Source of the DNA: Microbacterium ginsengisoli
GTDB lineage: Bacteria > Actinomycetota > Actinomycetes > Actinomycetales > Microbacteriaceae
NCBI RefSeq assembly: GCF_000956535.1
Contig: NZ_JYIY01000073.1
Span: 1 to 64,000 of the forward strand
Length of the DNA stretch: 64,000 nt
Reading direction: 5' to 3'
Below the pieces are notes generated by a model, which saw nothing but the letters and a program-made list of their open reading frames with translations, ran no database searches and was not told where the DNA came from. Within the stretch, counting starts at the first letter, position 1, and every line of letters starts with the position of its first letter. Made by a program: the position numbers and the translations under genes. Positions 27,675 to 35,414 of the stretch are shown in pieces.

Positions 27675-28684
27675 CCATTCCCCTGCGCCTCGGCTACAAG
27701 GCCTCCGCCGAGCAGTTCGGCCCCGGCCAGCTCGCCGACTTCGCCGTGCTCGCCGAAGAGGTCGGCTTCGACTCGGTGTTCATCAGCGACCACTTCCAGC
27801 CGTGGATGCACGAGGGCGGCCACGCACCGGCGGCGATCCCGTGGCTCGGCGCCGTGGGGGCCCGCACCTCGCGGGTGCTGCTGGGCACCTCCGTGCTCAC
27901 CCCCACGTTCCGCTACCACCCGGCGGTCATCGCGCAGGCATTCGCGACGTTGGGGCTGCTGAACCCTGGCCGCATCGTGCTCGGCGTCGGCACCGGCGAG
28001 GCGCTCAACGAGGTGACCCTCGGCCTCGACTGGCCCGAGCCGCCCGAGCGCTTCCAGCGCCTCAAGGAGTCGATCACGCTCATCCGCGAGCTGTGGTCGG
28101 GCGAGCGCGTCACGTTCGACGGGCAGTTCTACTCGGTGACCGACGCCACCGTCTACGACCGTCCCGACGAGCTCGTGCCGATCTACATCGGCGCCGCCGG
28201 TCCCGCCGCCACGAAGCTCGCGGGCCGCATCGCCGACGGCTTCATCACCACGAGCGGCAAGGAACCGGCCCTCTACGTCGACACCCTGCTGCCCGCGCTC
28301 GAAGAGGGCATCACGAAGGCCGGCCGCAGCGACGACGACGTCGACACCCTCATCGAGGTGAAGGTGTCGCTCGCCGACGACCGCGAGACCGCGCTCGAGA
28401 AGACCCGCTTCTGGGCACCGCTCGCGCTCTCCCCCGAGGAGAAGCGCGACGTGCACGACCCGATCGAGATGCAGCGCCGCGCCGCCGAGCTGCCGATCGA
28501 ACGGGCCGCCTCGCGGTTCATCGTGTCGACCGACCCCGACGAGCACGTCGAGCAGATCTCGCGCTACGTCGAGCTCGGCTTCCGTCACCTCGTGTTCCAC
28601 GACCCGGGCGTCGACCAGGAGACCTTCCTGCGCACCTACGGCACCGAGATCCTGCCGCGCCTGCGCGCCCGTTTCGGAGCGTGA
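27671..28684 (+). CDS. fgd: F420-dependent glucose-6-phosphate dehydrogenase-like
   Basis: Predicted 337-residue luciferase-like F420 enzyme. LGYKASAEQFGP, SDHFQPWMHEGGHAP, LLGTSVLTPTFRYHPAV and GVGTGEALNE match mycobacterial Fgd1, including the active-site His and Trp of DHFQPW and the Glu of TGEALNE. It oxidises glucose 6-phosphate and reduces F420. Length equals Fgd1. Coupling by 4-bp overlaps to the monooxygenase and fbiD puts F420 synthesis and reduction in one operon. Confidence 0.93.
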   Translation: MTIPLRLGYKASAEQFGPGQLADFAVLAEEVGFDSVFISDHFQPWMHEGGHAPAAIPWLGAVGARTSRVLLGTSVLTPTFRYHPAVIAQAFATLGLLNPGRIVLGVGTGEALNEVTLGLDWPEPPERFQRLKESITLIRELWSGERVTFDGQFYSVTDATVYDRPDELVPIYIGAAGPAATKLAGRIADGFITTSGKEPALYVDTLLPALEEGITKAGRSDDDVDTLIEVKVSLADDRETALEKTRFWAPLALSPEEKRDVHDPIEMQRRAAELPIERAASRFIVSTDPDEHVEQISRYVELGFRHLVFHDPGVDQETFLRTYGTEILPRLRARFGA

Positions 28685-29301
28685 CCGCCGCCCCGCCGCC
28701 GCTGTTCACCGTCGTCGTGCCCGTGAAGCCGACGTCGGTGGGCAAGTCGCGCCTGCGCGTCGCCGACCGCGCCGCCCTCGCCCGCGCGATCGCGCTCGAC
28801 ACGATCGCCGCGGCCGCCGCGGCGCGCCGGGTCGCCGAGGTGATCGTGGTGACCGACGACGCGGAGCTTCGCGCGTCGGCGGCGTCCGGCCGCGTGCGCG
28901 TGATCGACGAGGGCGAGGGACGGGGGTTGGATGCCGCGATCGCACGCGGCGTGGCGGCCGCCGCCACCGCCCACCGCGCGGCGCTCCTCGGCGACCTGCC
29001 GGCGCTGCGCTCAGGCGATCTCGACGCGGCGCTGGCGGCCGCGGCATCCGTCGACCGCGCCGTCGTCGCCGACGCGGAGGGCACCGGATCGACGCTCGTC
29101 ACCGCGGGCGCGGGGGTGCCGTGGGCGAGTGCGTTCGGCGACGGCTCGTTCGCTCGCCATGTGGCCCTCGGGTGCGCGGTGCTGCCGGTGTCGGATGCCT
29201 CGACCCTCCGCCGCGACGTCGACACCGCCGCCCAGCTGGCTGTCGCCGCGACCCTCGGAGTCGGTCCCCGAACACACGCCGTCCTGGTGGCCGCCGGCTG
29301 A
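28681..29301 (+). CDS. fbiD: Phosphoenolpyruvate/phospholactate guanylyltransferase
   Basis: Predicted 206-residue CofC/FbiD nucleotidyltransferase. VVVPVKPTSVGKSRL is the GTP-binding start and GEGRGLDAAI and LGDLPALRSGDL are typical of the family. It activates phosphoenolpyruvate (or 2-phospholactate) with GTP for FbiA, the step before FO is loaded. The GTG start overlaps the fgd stop by 4 bp. It ends the F420 operon; its partner fbiA is 5 kb away on the other strand. Confidence 0.92.
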   Translation: MTAAPPPLFTVVVPVKPTSVGKSRLRVADRAALARAIALDTIAAAAAARRVAEVIVVTDDAELRASAASGRVRVIDEGEGRGLDAAIARGVAAAATAHRAALLGDLPALRSGDLDAALAAAASVDRAVVADAEGTGSTLVTAGAGVPWASAFGDGSFARHVALGCAVLPVSDASTLRRDVDTAAQLAVAATLGVGPRTHAVLVAAG

Positions 29302-29309
29302 ATCTCATG

Positions 29310-29329
29310 GCACGACGGCGACGTCGTGC
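29310..29329 (+). terminator. Possible terminator after fbiD
   Basis: GCACGAC and GTCGTGC form a 7-bp stem with a six-base loop, 9 bp after the fbiD stop. No T tract. Confidence 0.35.
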
Positions 29330-29338
29330 ACAAGATGC

Positions 29339-29367
29339 TTGGCGCCGGCCGACGACGCCCCTACTAT
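29339..29367 (+). promoter_or_regulatory. Promoter for small membrane protein
   Basis: TTGGCG (29339) and TACTAT (29362) are separated by 17 bp, a good sigma-70-type promoter, followed by GGAG and the ATG at 29410. Confidence 0.6.
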
Positions 29368-29409
29368 GGGCCCACCGAGCACCTCCCGCAACGACGCATG
29401 GAGACTTCG

Positions 29410-29655
29410 ATGACCGGACCCGTCATTCGCGCCACCATCCCCTACGCCCTGGGCGCCCTCGTGGTCGTCGCGATCATCGCGATGGTCGCCGCCAACCTCC
29501 TGTTCGACGGCACCAGCGCCGCGCGTGTCCTGACCTTCGTCGTCTGGAGCTTCCTCGCGTGCGTCGCCGTGGGCATCGCGTTCCGCGTCGCGACGGCACG
29601 GCACCGCAGCATGACGGCGCGGCCGGTGGCACGGCGCGACGACGCGACGCTCTGA
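29410..29655 (+). CDS. Small two-helix membrane protein
   Basis: Predicted 81-residue protein with two hydrophobic helices (about 10-30 and 37-58) and a charged C-terminus ending RRDDATL. The ATG has GGAG about eight bases upstream and a well-formed promoter before it. No family recognised. It starts the accessory stretch after the F420 operon. Confidence 0.65.
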   Translation: MTGPVIRATIPYALGALVVVAIIAMVAANLLFDGTSAARVLTFVVWSFLACVAVGIAFRVATARHRSMTARPVARRDDATL

Positions 29656-29668
29656 GATCCCCGCGCCC

Positions 29669-29962
29669 ATGACCTTCGCGCAGCCCGTCGTCGACACCGT
29701 CGACGACGGGCTGCGCGCCTACGTCTGGGGCGCGACCGCGACGGGTATCGGCCGACATCCCGAGCGCATCACCGACCTCGAGCTGCGGCGCCGCACCGTC
29801 GCGATCGTGACCGAGCTCGACACCGTCGCCCTCGACTCCCCCACGAGGGACGTCCCGGACTGGGTCGCCAGGGAGGTGGACGACGTCGTGGCGCGGCACC
29901 CCGAGATCGGTGCCGACGGAGCCGACGCGCTGCGATCACTGCTCGCCTGGATGGTGCGCTGA
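29669..29962 (+). CDS. Hypothetical protein
   Basis: Predicted 97-residue soluble, acidic and mostly helical protein, 13 bp after the small membrane gene. No ribosome site is evident, and no family is recognised. Codon use (GC-rich third positions) supports a real gene. It has a tryptophan-containing VPDWVAREVDDVV and ends LLAWMVR. Confidence 0.55.
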   Translation: MTFAQPVVDTVDDGLRAYVWGATATGIGRHPERITDLELRRRTVAIVTELDTVALDSPTRDVPDWVAREVDDVVARHPEIGADGADALRSLLAWMVR

Positions 29963-30036
29963 CAGACGCCGACCCGGCCTCGGGCGGCGCCTCGCCCGCC
30001 TGTGGACAAGACCCGTCACCCACCCGACCCCGGTCG

Positions 30037-30042
30037 TAACCT
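30037..30042 (+). promoter_or_regulatory. -10 box of leaderless toxin-cassette promoter
   Basis: TAACCT, seven bases, then GTG at 30050. It probably drives the four-gene type VII-style cassette. Confidence 0.5.
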
Positions 30043-30049
30043 GACGCGC

Positions 30050-30454
30050 GTGAGTGACTTCTTCTCCGCCGATCTCGATGCGGATCTGGCCATCGCGACG
30101 GTCGAGCAGCAGATCGCCGACGCGCAGGAGCGTGCCGAGCGGGCGGCGGAGCTGAGGCGGCAGATCGACGCCGTGCGCGGGGTCGCGACGTCACCGCGAC
30201 GCGAGGTCACCGTCACGGTGGATGCCGCGGGCCGCCTCGCCGCCGTAGAGCTCACCGACGCGGCATCCCATCTGCCGTCGCGCGACCTCGGCCGGCTCAT
30301 CGTGCACACCGCGAACGAGGCGCAGCGGCGGGCCGGCGAGAAGGCTCTGGAGCTGGCGAGCGAGGCCTTCGGCGCCGATTCACCCACCGTCGCCCACCTG
30401 CGGGGCGAGCTCGACCGCCCGGCGCCGTCGGCCGACACGACGATCGCCATCTGA
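30050..30454 (+). CDS. YbaB/EbfC-type nucleoid-associated protein
   Basis: Predicted 134-residue protein. A coiled helix (VEQQIADAQERAERAAELRRQI) precedes the YbaB-like strand pattern VTVTVDAAGRLAAVELTDAA. Such YbaB/EbfC relatives often open actinobacterial type VII toxin operons, where their role is unknown. The GTG was chosen over an upstream ATG because it lies seven bases after TAACCT. The next gene, for an EspC/WXG100-like protein, starts 10 bp downstream. Confidence 0.72.
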   Translation: MSDFFSADLDADLAIATVEQQIADAQERAERAAELRRQIDAVRGVATSPRREVTVTVDAAGRLAAVELTDAASHLPSRDLGRLIVHTANEAQRRAGEKALELASEAFGADSPTVAHLRGELDRPAPSADTTIAI

Positions 30455-30464
30455 GGGCGGCACG

Positions 30465-30782
30465 ATGGCTGAACGCATCGCGATCGACGCGGACCTCATC
30501 TCCTCGCACGCCGCGCGCGTCGATAAGGTGGCCGCCGACGTGCGGGTGGCCGCCGACGCGAGCCGCGCGACGAACATGGGCGGCGGCGCTTTCGGAGTGC
30601 TCTGCGCCTTCCTCGTGCCACCGGCCACGCTCGCGTCGTCCATGGCCGGTTCCGCGATCGCCGCCGCGGAGGGGATGCTGACCCGCAGCGCCCGCGAGGT
30701 GCGCGGGGTGGCCACCGACATGGCCGACTTCGAGGACGACGTGGTGCGTGCGGTGCAGTCGATCGAGAAGGCGCTGGGGTGA
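30465..30782 (+). CDS. EspC/WXG100-like type VII secretion partner
   Basis: Predicted 105-residue helical protein resembling the T7SS target families (EspC/WXG100). Two long helices flank a glycine-rich hydrophobic turn (NMGGGAFGVL). It ends with DFEDDVVRAV, near where ESX substrates carry their YxxxD/E signal, though the tyrosine is absent. It lies between a YbaB-like gene and a toxin gene and probably acts as the toxin's helical partner or chaperone for secretion. Confidence 0.65.
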   Translation: MAERIAIDADLISSHAARVDKVAADVRVAADASRATNMGGGAFGVLCAFLVPPATLASSMAGSAIAAAEGMLTRSAREVRGVATDMADFEDDVVRAVQSIEKALG

Positions 30783-30789
30783 GGCATCC

Positions 30790-32166
30790 ATGACCGACAA
30801 CCCGCTGGTCGCGACGAGGGTCGAGACCGCGACCGCGTTCAGCGGCGCGGGCCTGTTGGACTCGGGGTCGCAGCTCGTCTCGGCGATCGAATCGGGCAAC
30901 TGGGTCGAGGGGGGAATGGCTGCGTTCTCGACGGCGGTCGACACGGTCGCGACGGTGTCGGATCCGCTCGGGTCGCTCATCGCCGCCGGACTCGGCTGGC
31001 TCATCGATCACTTCGAGCCGCTGAAGGGCTGGTTCAACGACCTCACCGGCGACGCCGGAGAGGTGCAGGCGTTCGCGGCGACGTGGACGAACATCCAGTC
31101 GCAGCTGCAGCAGTCCGGGGACGAGCTGACCCGGGTGCTGGGCGACCTCGACGAGCTGGCGGGCGAGGCGATGGACGCCTACCGGAGGTTCCAGACGGAT
31201 GCCGCGCAGCACCTGCACGGCGCGGCGACGTGGGCGGGTGCCATGGCGACGGGGCTGCAGGTCGCCGCCACCATCGTTCAGGTCGTGCACGACATCGTGC
31301 GGGACGTGCTGTCGCAGCTCGTCGGCTCCGCGATCTCCTGGGCCGCGGAGGCGGTGGTCACCGTGGGGCTGGCGACCCCGTGGATCGTCGAACAGGTCGC
31401 GACGCGCGTCGCCTCGTGGACCGCGAAGATCGGCTCGAAGCTCACCGCGCTGCTCCGCTCGATCAAGACCCTCGCGACGCTGCTGGAGAAGCTTCGGTCG
31501 CTGCTCTCCCACGCCGACGAGCTGTTCGCCTCGGTGCTGAAGGGCGGCAGGAGCGCCGTGAGCCGGGTGCTGGGTCACGAGGGGGACGCGGTGAGCCTGA
31601 CATCCGTGCGCCGCTTCGCCGACGACGACGAGGCTGTCGCGTACGGTCGGCAGGCCTGGGCCGGTTTGTCCGACGAGCTGACCCCGGCTCAGCGGGAGTC
31701 GGTGTTCGATTACACCCGCGAAGCACCCGGACCGAGCGGGATCACCTACGCCGAGATCAACGGCGCGCTGCGCAAGGGCCCGCCGTATCCGGCTGAGCTC
31801 GAGGGTCACATCCGCGCGATCGACGAGACGCTCGCCCGCCGACCGCTGACCGAGACGATCGAAGTGACACGCGGAACGGGCGTCTCGCACTGGCCCTTCA
31901 CACCCAAGGCCGCCGCCGGCAACACGCTGACCGAGGATTCGTTCCTCTCGACCTCCCTCGGCGGACCCGCGCAGAGCTTCGCCGACAAGGACGCGATCCT
32001 TCACCTCACCGTGCCCCCGGGCACACCCGCGGGATGGGTCGAGGAGATGTCGCAGTTCGGCGGATCGGAGCGAGAGCTTCTTCTCGGGCGCGGCCTAGAG
32101 TGGAGGGCGACCTCATCGGAGCTCGTCAACGGCCAATGGCACGTCTACGCGGAGGTGGTGAAATGA
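30790..32166 (+). CDS. Type VII-style polymorphic toxin, ADP-ribosyltransferase
   Basis: Predicted 458-residue protein. The N-terminal half (to about 250) is helical and WXG-like (FAATWTNIQ at 95-103, ELAGEAMDAYRRF) and would guide secretion. The C-terminal domain (about 275-458) looks like an arginine-specific ADP-ribosyltransferase: R361 in VTRGTG, S387-T388-S389 in FLSTSL, and the ExE pair E427-R-E429 in GGSERELLLGRG. These are the three signature motifs. It would transfer ADP-ribose from NAD to a target protein. The next gene overlaps its stop by 4 bp and probably encodes the matching immunity protein. No secretion machinery genes are in the window. Confidence 0.82.
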   Translation: MTDNPLVATRVETATAFSGAGLLDSGSQLVSAIESGNWVEGGMAAFSTAVDTVATVSDPLGSLIAAGLGWLIDHFEPLKGWFNDLTGDAGEVQAFAATWTNIQSQLQQSGDELTRVLGDLDELAGEAMDAYRRFQTDAAQHLHGAATWAGAMATGLQVAATIVQVVHDIVRDVLSQLVGSAISWAAEAVVTVGLATPWIVEQVATRVASWTAKIGSKLTALLRSIKTLATLLEKLRSLLSHADELFASVLKGGRSAVSRVLGHEGDAVSLTSVRRFADDDEAVAYGRQAWAGLSDELTPAQRESVFDYTREAPGPSGITYAEINGALRKGPPYPAELEGHIRAIDETLARRPLTETIEVTRGTGVSHWPFTPKAAAGNTLTEDSFLSTSLGGPAQSFADKDAILHLTVPPGTPAGWVEEMSQFGGSERELLLGRGLEWRATSSELVNGQWHVYAEVVK

Positions 32167-33035
32167 GCTGGAAAGACGACGACGTCCACTTCCGCGTCGT
32201 CAGCGGACCACCGACGTACGCGCATCATTCCGACGGCCCGGTGATCGCGGCCCCTGTTCGTCGCGGCGACGACCTTCGCGGCTACCTCGTCACGTCGGCC
32301 GATCCGGCCGGCGGCGTGCTCGTCCTTCTGGCGGGTTACGACGACGAGGATTACGTCAACATCCACTCCGATCATTGGTGGCGGATCCTCGCTGACGGCG
32401 CGGCCAATGGCATCCCGGCACACGAGCTGTTCGACTCGCTCGTGGGTACCGCCGGTCCGGAGCGCTCCGGGGCAGTCGGCACGGATATCGTCACGTTCCC
32501 GAATACGGCCGCCGTCTCGGACGCGCTCAACCCCCCTCGGCCCGACCGGAACTCGCGCGGCGGTGCAGCCCGTGGCCGTGCGGCGTCGCCGGAGGTCGCT
32601 CGCACCGCCGTCACGCGCGAGCAGATCGACGCCGTGCTGCGCGGGGTCGCCCCGTCGACCCCGGAGATCGACGCCCGTATCGCCGCCCTCGACGGTGCCG
32701 TTCGGGTGCGCCCCGCGCCCGAGACGGTCGTGGTCGCCCTTCCGTACGACGCCGACGCACTTCCGGCGGGCGCCGCCCCGGGCGCGCGCGTGCACGAGCC
32801 CACGTTCCTGGTCGGGACGTTCCTCACCCGGGAGACCGTCCCGACGGGACCCACGATGCTGCACCTCACCATTCCCGCGGGCACCCCGGCGCTCTACACC
32901 CCCCCTGCGCCGGCCGAGGCGGGAGCGGGCGCGCTCCTCCTCGCGCGCGGCCTCGACTGGGAGATCACGGAACTCGGTGCCGCCACCGTGTCGGGACGAG
33001 TCGTGTCCGTGCCTCCAAGCGGCGACGCCGGCTGA
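32163..33035 (+). CDS. Pseudo-ADP-ribosyltransferase, candidate immunity protein
   Basis: Predicted 290-residue protein. Residues 1-100 form an unrecognised domain (YLVTSADPAG, SDHWWRILADG). Residues 151-285 align with the toxin's ART domain: TREQIDAVLR with TYAEINGALR, MLHLTIPAGTPA with ILHLTVPPGTPA, and ALLLARGLDW with ELLLGRGLEW. Catalytic residues are lost: toxin R361 aligns with L193, STS with VGT (217-219), E427 and E429 with A255 and A257. It is therefore a likely inactive paralogue. The 4-bp overlap suits an immunity role, but this is inference; a secreted pseudoenzyme is an alternative. Confidence 0.75.
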   Translation: MSWKDDDVHFRVVSGPPTYAHHSDGPVIAAPVRRGDDLRGYLVTSADPAGGVLVLLAGYDDEDYVNIHSDHWWRILADGAANGIPAHELFDSLVGTAGPERSGAVGTDIVTFPNTAAVSDALNPPRPDRNSRGGAARGRAASPEVARTAVTREQIDAVLRGVAPSTPEIDARIAALDGAVRVRPAPETVVVALPYDADALPAGAAPGARVHEPTFLVGTFLTRETVPTGPTMLHLTIPAGTPALYTPPAPAEAGAGALLLARGLDWEITELGAATVSGRVVSVPPSGDAG

Positions 33036-33072
33036 GTCACGGCGCCGCGCCGCGCGGGCCGAACGGGAAGCG

Positions 33073-33573
33073 TCAGCCGTCGACGCGACTGATCAGGTCG
33101 ACGATCCGGTCGATCACCACGGTCGCCGTCCGCGCTTGCTCGGCCGTCAGAGTGTCGATGGCGGCGACGATCGCGGCATGGTGTCGCGCGATGGCGTGAT
33201 CAACGTGTGCCATACCGGCAGTGGTCGGCACGATGTAGTGCGCGCGCCGGTCCGAGGGGTGGTCCTCTCGCGCCGTGTACCCCTTTGACACCAGCCTGTC
33301 GACGATGTTCGTCACGTTGGCCCCGGACGTACCGAGCATGATCGTGAGATCCTTCGGACTCACCATGCGCTCGTCCCGCGAGGCCTGCACGAGGTATCGA
33401 AGTGCCTTGAGGTCCGTGTGCGAGAGCCCGGATGTCTCGAGCGCACGAGCTTCCTGCATCTGCTCCGCTCGGCGGTAGCGAAGAAGGGCCGCACTCAGTT
33501 CCCGCCCGGCCTGGCTCGATGGCTCGTCAGCGTAGAGATGCTCGCCCTCGTGGCGCACGATCGTTTCAGGCAT
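33073..33573 (-). CDS. MarR family transcriptional regulator
   Basis: Predicted 166-residue MarR-type repressor with a winged helix at about 50-115 (SHTDLKALRYL, SPKDLTIML, GANVTNIVDRLVSKGYTAREDHPSDRR). The start overlaps the stop of a small upstream gene by 8 bp, so the two are made together. No strong ribosome site is seen for the ATG. The divergent promoter region with a TTGACC inverted repeat 290 bp upstream is a plausible operator. The regulated genes may be the small upstream gene and the divergent microproteins. Confidence 0.88.
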   Translation of the reverse strand: MPETIVRHEGEHLYADEPSSQAGRELSAALLRYRRAEQMQEARALETSGLSHTDLKALRYLVQASRDERMVSPKDLTIMLGTSGANVTNIVDRLVSKGYTAREDHPSDRRAHYIVPTTAGMAHVDHAIARHHAAIVAAIDTLTAEQARTATVVIDRIVDLISRVDG

Positions 33574-33799
33574 CGACGTCGTCTCGTACGCGAGCAGCAT
33601 CGATTGCGGCGACCGCGAGAACGAATGTCGCGTGGTCTCCCAGCGATTGGCCGAACTCACCATATGCGCGATATCGGCAATCCACGAGTTCGATCGTCCC
33701 GAAGAACTCGCCAGAGCGACTGCCTGACCAGAACGATTCATCGACGTGATGCCACGTCGCCTCGTCAACACGGGACTCGGCCATCTCGACAGTGGTCAT
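33566..33799 (-). CDS. Small hypothetical protein coupled to MarR
   Basis: Predicted 77-residue protein, tryptophan- and phenylalanine-rich in the first third (ATWHHVDESFW). AAGGGG precedes the ATG. No family recognised. The coding region has lower GC than its surroundings. Its stop lies inside the MarR gene start (8-bp overlap), so it may feed into MarR control. Confidence 0.6.
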   Translation of the reverse strand: MTTVEMAESRVDEATWHHVDESFWSGSRSGEFFGTIELVDCRYRAYGEFGQSLGDHATFVLAVAAIDAARVRDDVDA

Positions 33800-33864
33800 T
33801 CTGTTCCCCTTCGACTCAGCGGGCAATTTTGCTCTGAGGTATTGAACACCATGTTGATGTTACA

Positions 33865-33914
33865 GGTCAATTGCATTTCACAACTTTGACCACTTACTAC
33901 GTTACTCATACTCT
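33865..33914. promoter_or_regulatory. Symmetric divergent promoter with TTGACC repeat
   Basis: Plus strand: TTGACC (33886) and TACTCT (33909) with exactly 17 bp between, a strong promoter for the 49-residue gene. The -35 is one arm of an inverted repeat GGTCAA (33865)-N15-TTGACC; the other arm is a TTGACC -35 on the minus strand, 18 bp before TTCAAT, facing the MarR operon. A MarR protein bound there could shut both. Confidence 0.6.
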
Positions 33915-33933
33915 AGACGCGAAGGAGAAACCC

Positions 33934-34083
33934 ATGACCGCCTACCTCACACGCGCATCCGTCCAGCGCGTCACCCTCGCGCCGCGCATGCGTCTCATCG
34001 GTTTCGGCGGATGGAGCGACCTCGCCGCAATGAGACGGCACCAGGCTCGCCTCGCCGATCGTCAGCAACGGTTCGCGGCGTGA
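33934..34083 (+). CDS. Microprotein, 49 residues
   Basis: A 49-residue basic peptide with a strong GAAGGAGA ribosome site and an ideal promoter, divergent from the MarR operon. Sequence features are VTLAPRMRLIGFGGW in the middle and an arginine-rich end. No family recognised. It overlaps the next small reading frame by 4 bp. Confidence 0.55.
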   Translation: MTAYLTRASVQRVTLAPRMRLIGFGGWSDLAAMRRHQARLADRQQRFAA

Positions 34084-34199
34084 GCCCCGTCACCGACCCG
34101 GAGTGGACGAGCATCACTCTTGCGCCGACCGAGCCGATCGACATCGAAGCACTCATCGTTCACGAGGCCGGTCGGCGTTCGAGCGCCACCAACTGGTAG
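34080..34199 (+). CDS. Microprotein, 39 residues
   Basis: A 39-residue acidic peptide starting with GTG that overlaps the preceding stop by 4 bp. It contains ITLAP, echoing VTLAP in the upstream microprotein, and ends SATNW. Translational coupling suggests it is real, but it is short and unrecognised. Confidence 0.4.
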   Translation: MSPVTDPEWTSITLAPTEPIDIEALIVHEAGRRSSATNW

Positions 34200-34451
34200 G
34201 GGAGCATCGGCGGTTCCGTTGCCACGCGTGTGCTCGTTCTGAGCGCACTGCCACGAGCTCGCGTCAGCCCGCCCGTCACCACCTACCGATCGCGTCCGTG
34301 TGGGTGACCGTAACTCCGGAAAGTCGGGGCGGCGCGCTGCATCCGAGCCACTCAACAGGCACAACTCCGGACTTATGGCACGCCTGAGCTGCGTGGCACG
34401 CGACGTGCCGCGGCCGATCAACTCCGGCGCTCGTCTCGCGGCGAGCGGGGT
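34200..34451. other. Gene-free stretch with three AACTCCGG repeats
   Basis: The 252 bp hold no convincing gene. AACTCCGG occurs at 34312, 34363 and 34420 (51 and 57 bp apart). A short hairpin GGCACG-CGA-CGTGCC at 34395-34409 could end the convergent fbiA transcript; it has no T tract. Confidence 0.35.
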
Positions 34452-35414
34452 TCAGCGGGCGGCCGCGGCCAGCGCGGCGTCGGCGATCGCGGCCGAGGCC
34501 GCGACATCCGTCATCCACAGCGGCGCGACGACCGGGGTGATCCCGACCGCGGCGACGGCCGGCGCGAGCGCCGCGTCCTCCTCGGCGAGCAGCCACGCGT
34601 CGAGCACGCCGCCGGCGGTGCGACTGCCGTAGTGGGCGGCCACCGCGTCGGCCGCGGTGTCGACGCCGATCGCGGTGAGGCACACGTCGGCCATGCCGCG
34701 CACGACCGCACCGCCGATGATCGGCGAGACGCCGACGACCCGAGCGGATGTCGCAGCGAGGGCGTCCCGCACCCCGGGAACGGCGAGGATCGGGCCGATC
34801 GAGACGACCGGGTTCGACGGCGCGAGCAGCACGACGTCGGCGGCGGCGATCGCCTCGACGACGCCGGGTGCGGGAACGGCGCCGACCAGCCCGGGATTCT
34901 CGAATGCGCGGGGAGCGAGCGTCGCGCGGTGCCGGGTCCACCACTCCTGGAAGTGCAGCACCTCGCCCGACTCGAGCCGCACCCACGTGTCGGCCTCGCT
35001 GTCTGTCATCGGCAGCAGGGTCACGCCCAGCGGCCAGCGGGCCGACAGACGGGCGACAACCTCGGTGACGGAGAGACCGTCGCGCAGCCATCCGGTGCGC
35101 GCGAGGTGGGTGCCGAGATCGAGGTCGCCGAGCGTGAACCACGGCCAGCCGGCGCCCCACGCCTGCAGCTCGGCGTTGACCCGCTCGGTGTCGCCGGCGC
35201 GTCCCCACCCGCGGACGGTGTCGTTCTGGCCGCCGAGCGCATAGAGCACCGAGTCGATGTCGGGCTGCAGGCGCACGCCGCTCAGCCACAGGTCGTCGCC
35301 GGTGTTCACGACGACGGTCGCCGCGGGATCGCCGCGACGGGCGAGCGCCTCGCGCACACCGAGGGTGAACTTCGAGCCGCCGACCCCGCCGGCGAGCACG
35401 ACGACCCGGGTCAC
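34452..35414 (-). CDS. fbiA: 2-phospho-L-lactate/PEP transferase
   Basis: Predicted 320-residue CofD/FbiA. Opening [39 protein letters not shown], and [18 protein letters not shown] are all family hallmarks. It joins FO with the GTP-activated product of FbiD to give (dehydro)F420-0. The GTG start overlaps the hemL stop by 4 bp, so an F420 gene is coupled to heme synthesis. FbiB, the glutamate ligase, is not in the window. Confidence 0.93.
   Translation of the reverse strand: MTRVVVLAGGVGGSKFTLGVREALARRGDPAATVVVNTGDDLWLSGVRLQPDIDSVLYALGGQNDTVRGWGRAGDTERVNAELQAWGAGWPWFTLGDLDLGTHLARTGWLRDGLSVTEVVARLSARWPLGVTLLPMTDSEADTWVRLESGEVLHFQEWWTRHRATLAPRAFENPGLVGAVPAPGVVEAIAAADVVLLAPSNPVVSIGPILAVPGVRDALAATSARVVGVSPIIGGAVVRGMADVCLTAIGVDTAADAVAAHYGSRTAGGVLDAWLLAEEDAALAPAVAAVGITPVVAPLWMTDVAASAAIADAALAAAAR

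Noticed and set aside
30748..30790. An earlier ATG for the toxin gene
   Set aside because: It lies inside the upstream 105-residue gene and adds an arginine-rich stretch unlike the family.
34062..34421. A 119-codon minus-strand frame after fbiA
   Set aside because: Overlaps two plus-strand microproteins, has no ribosome site and unnatural composition.
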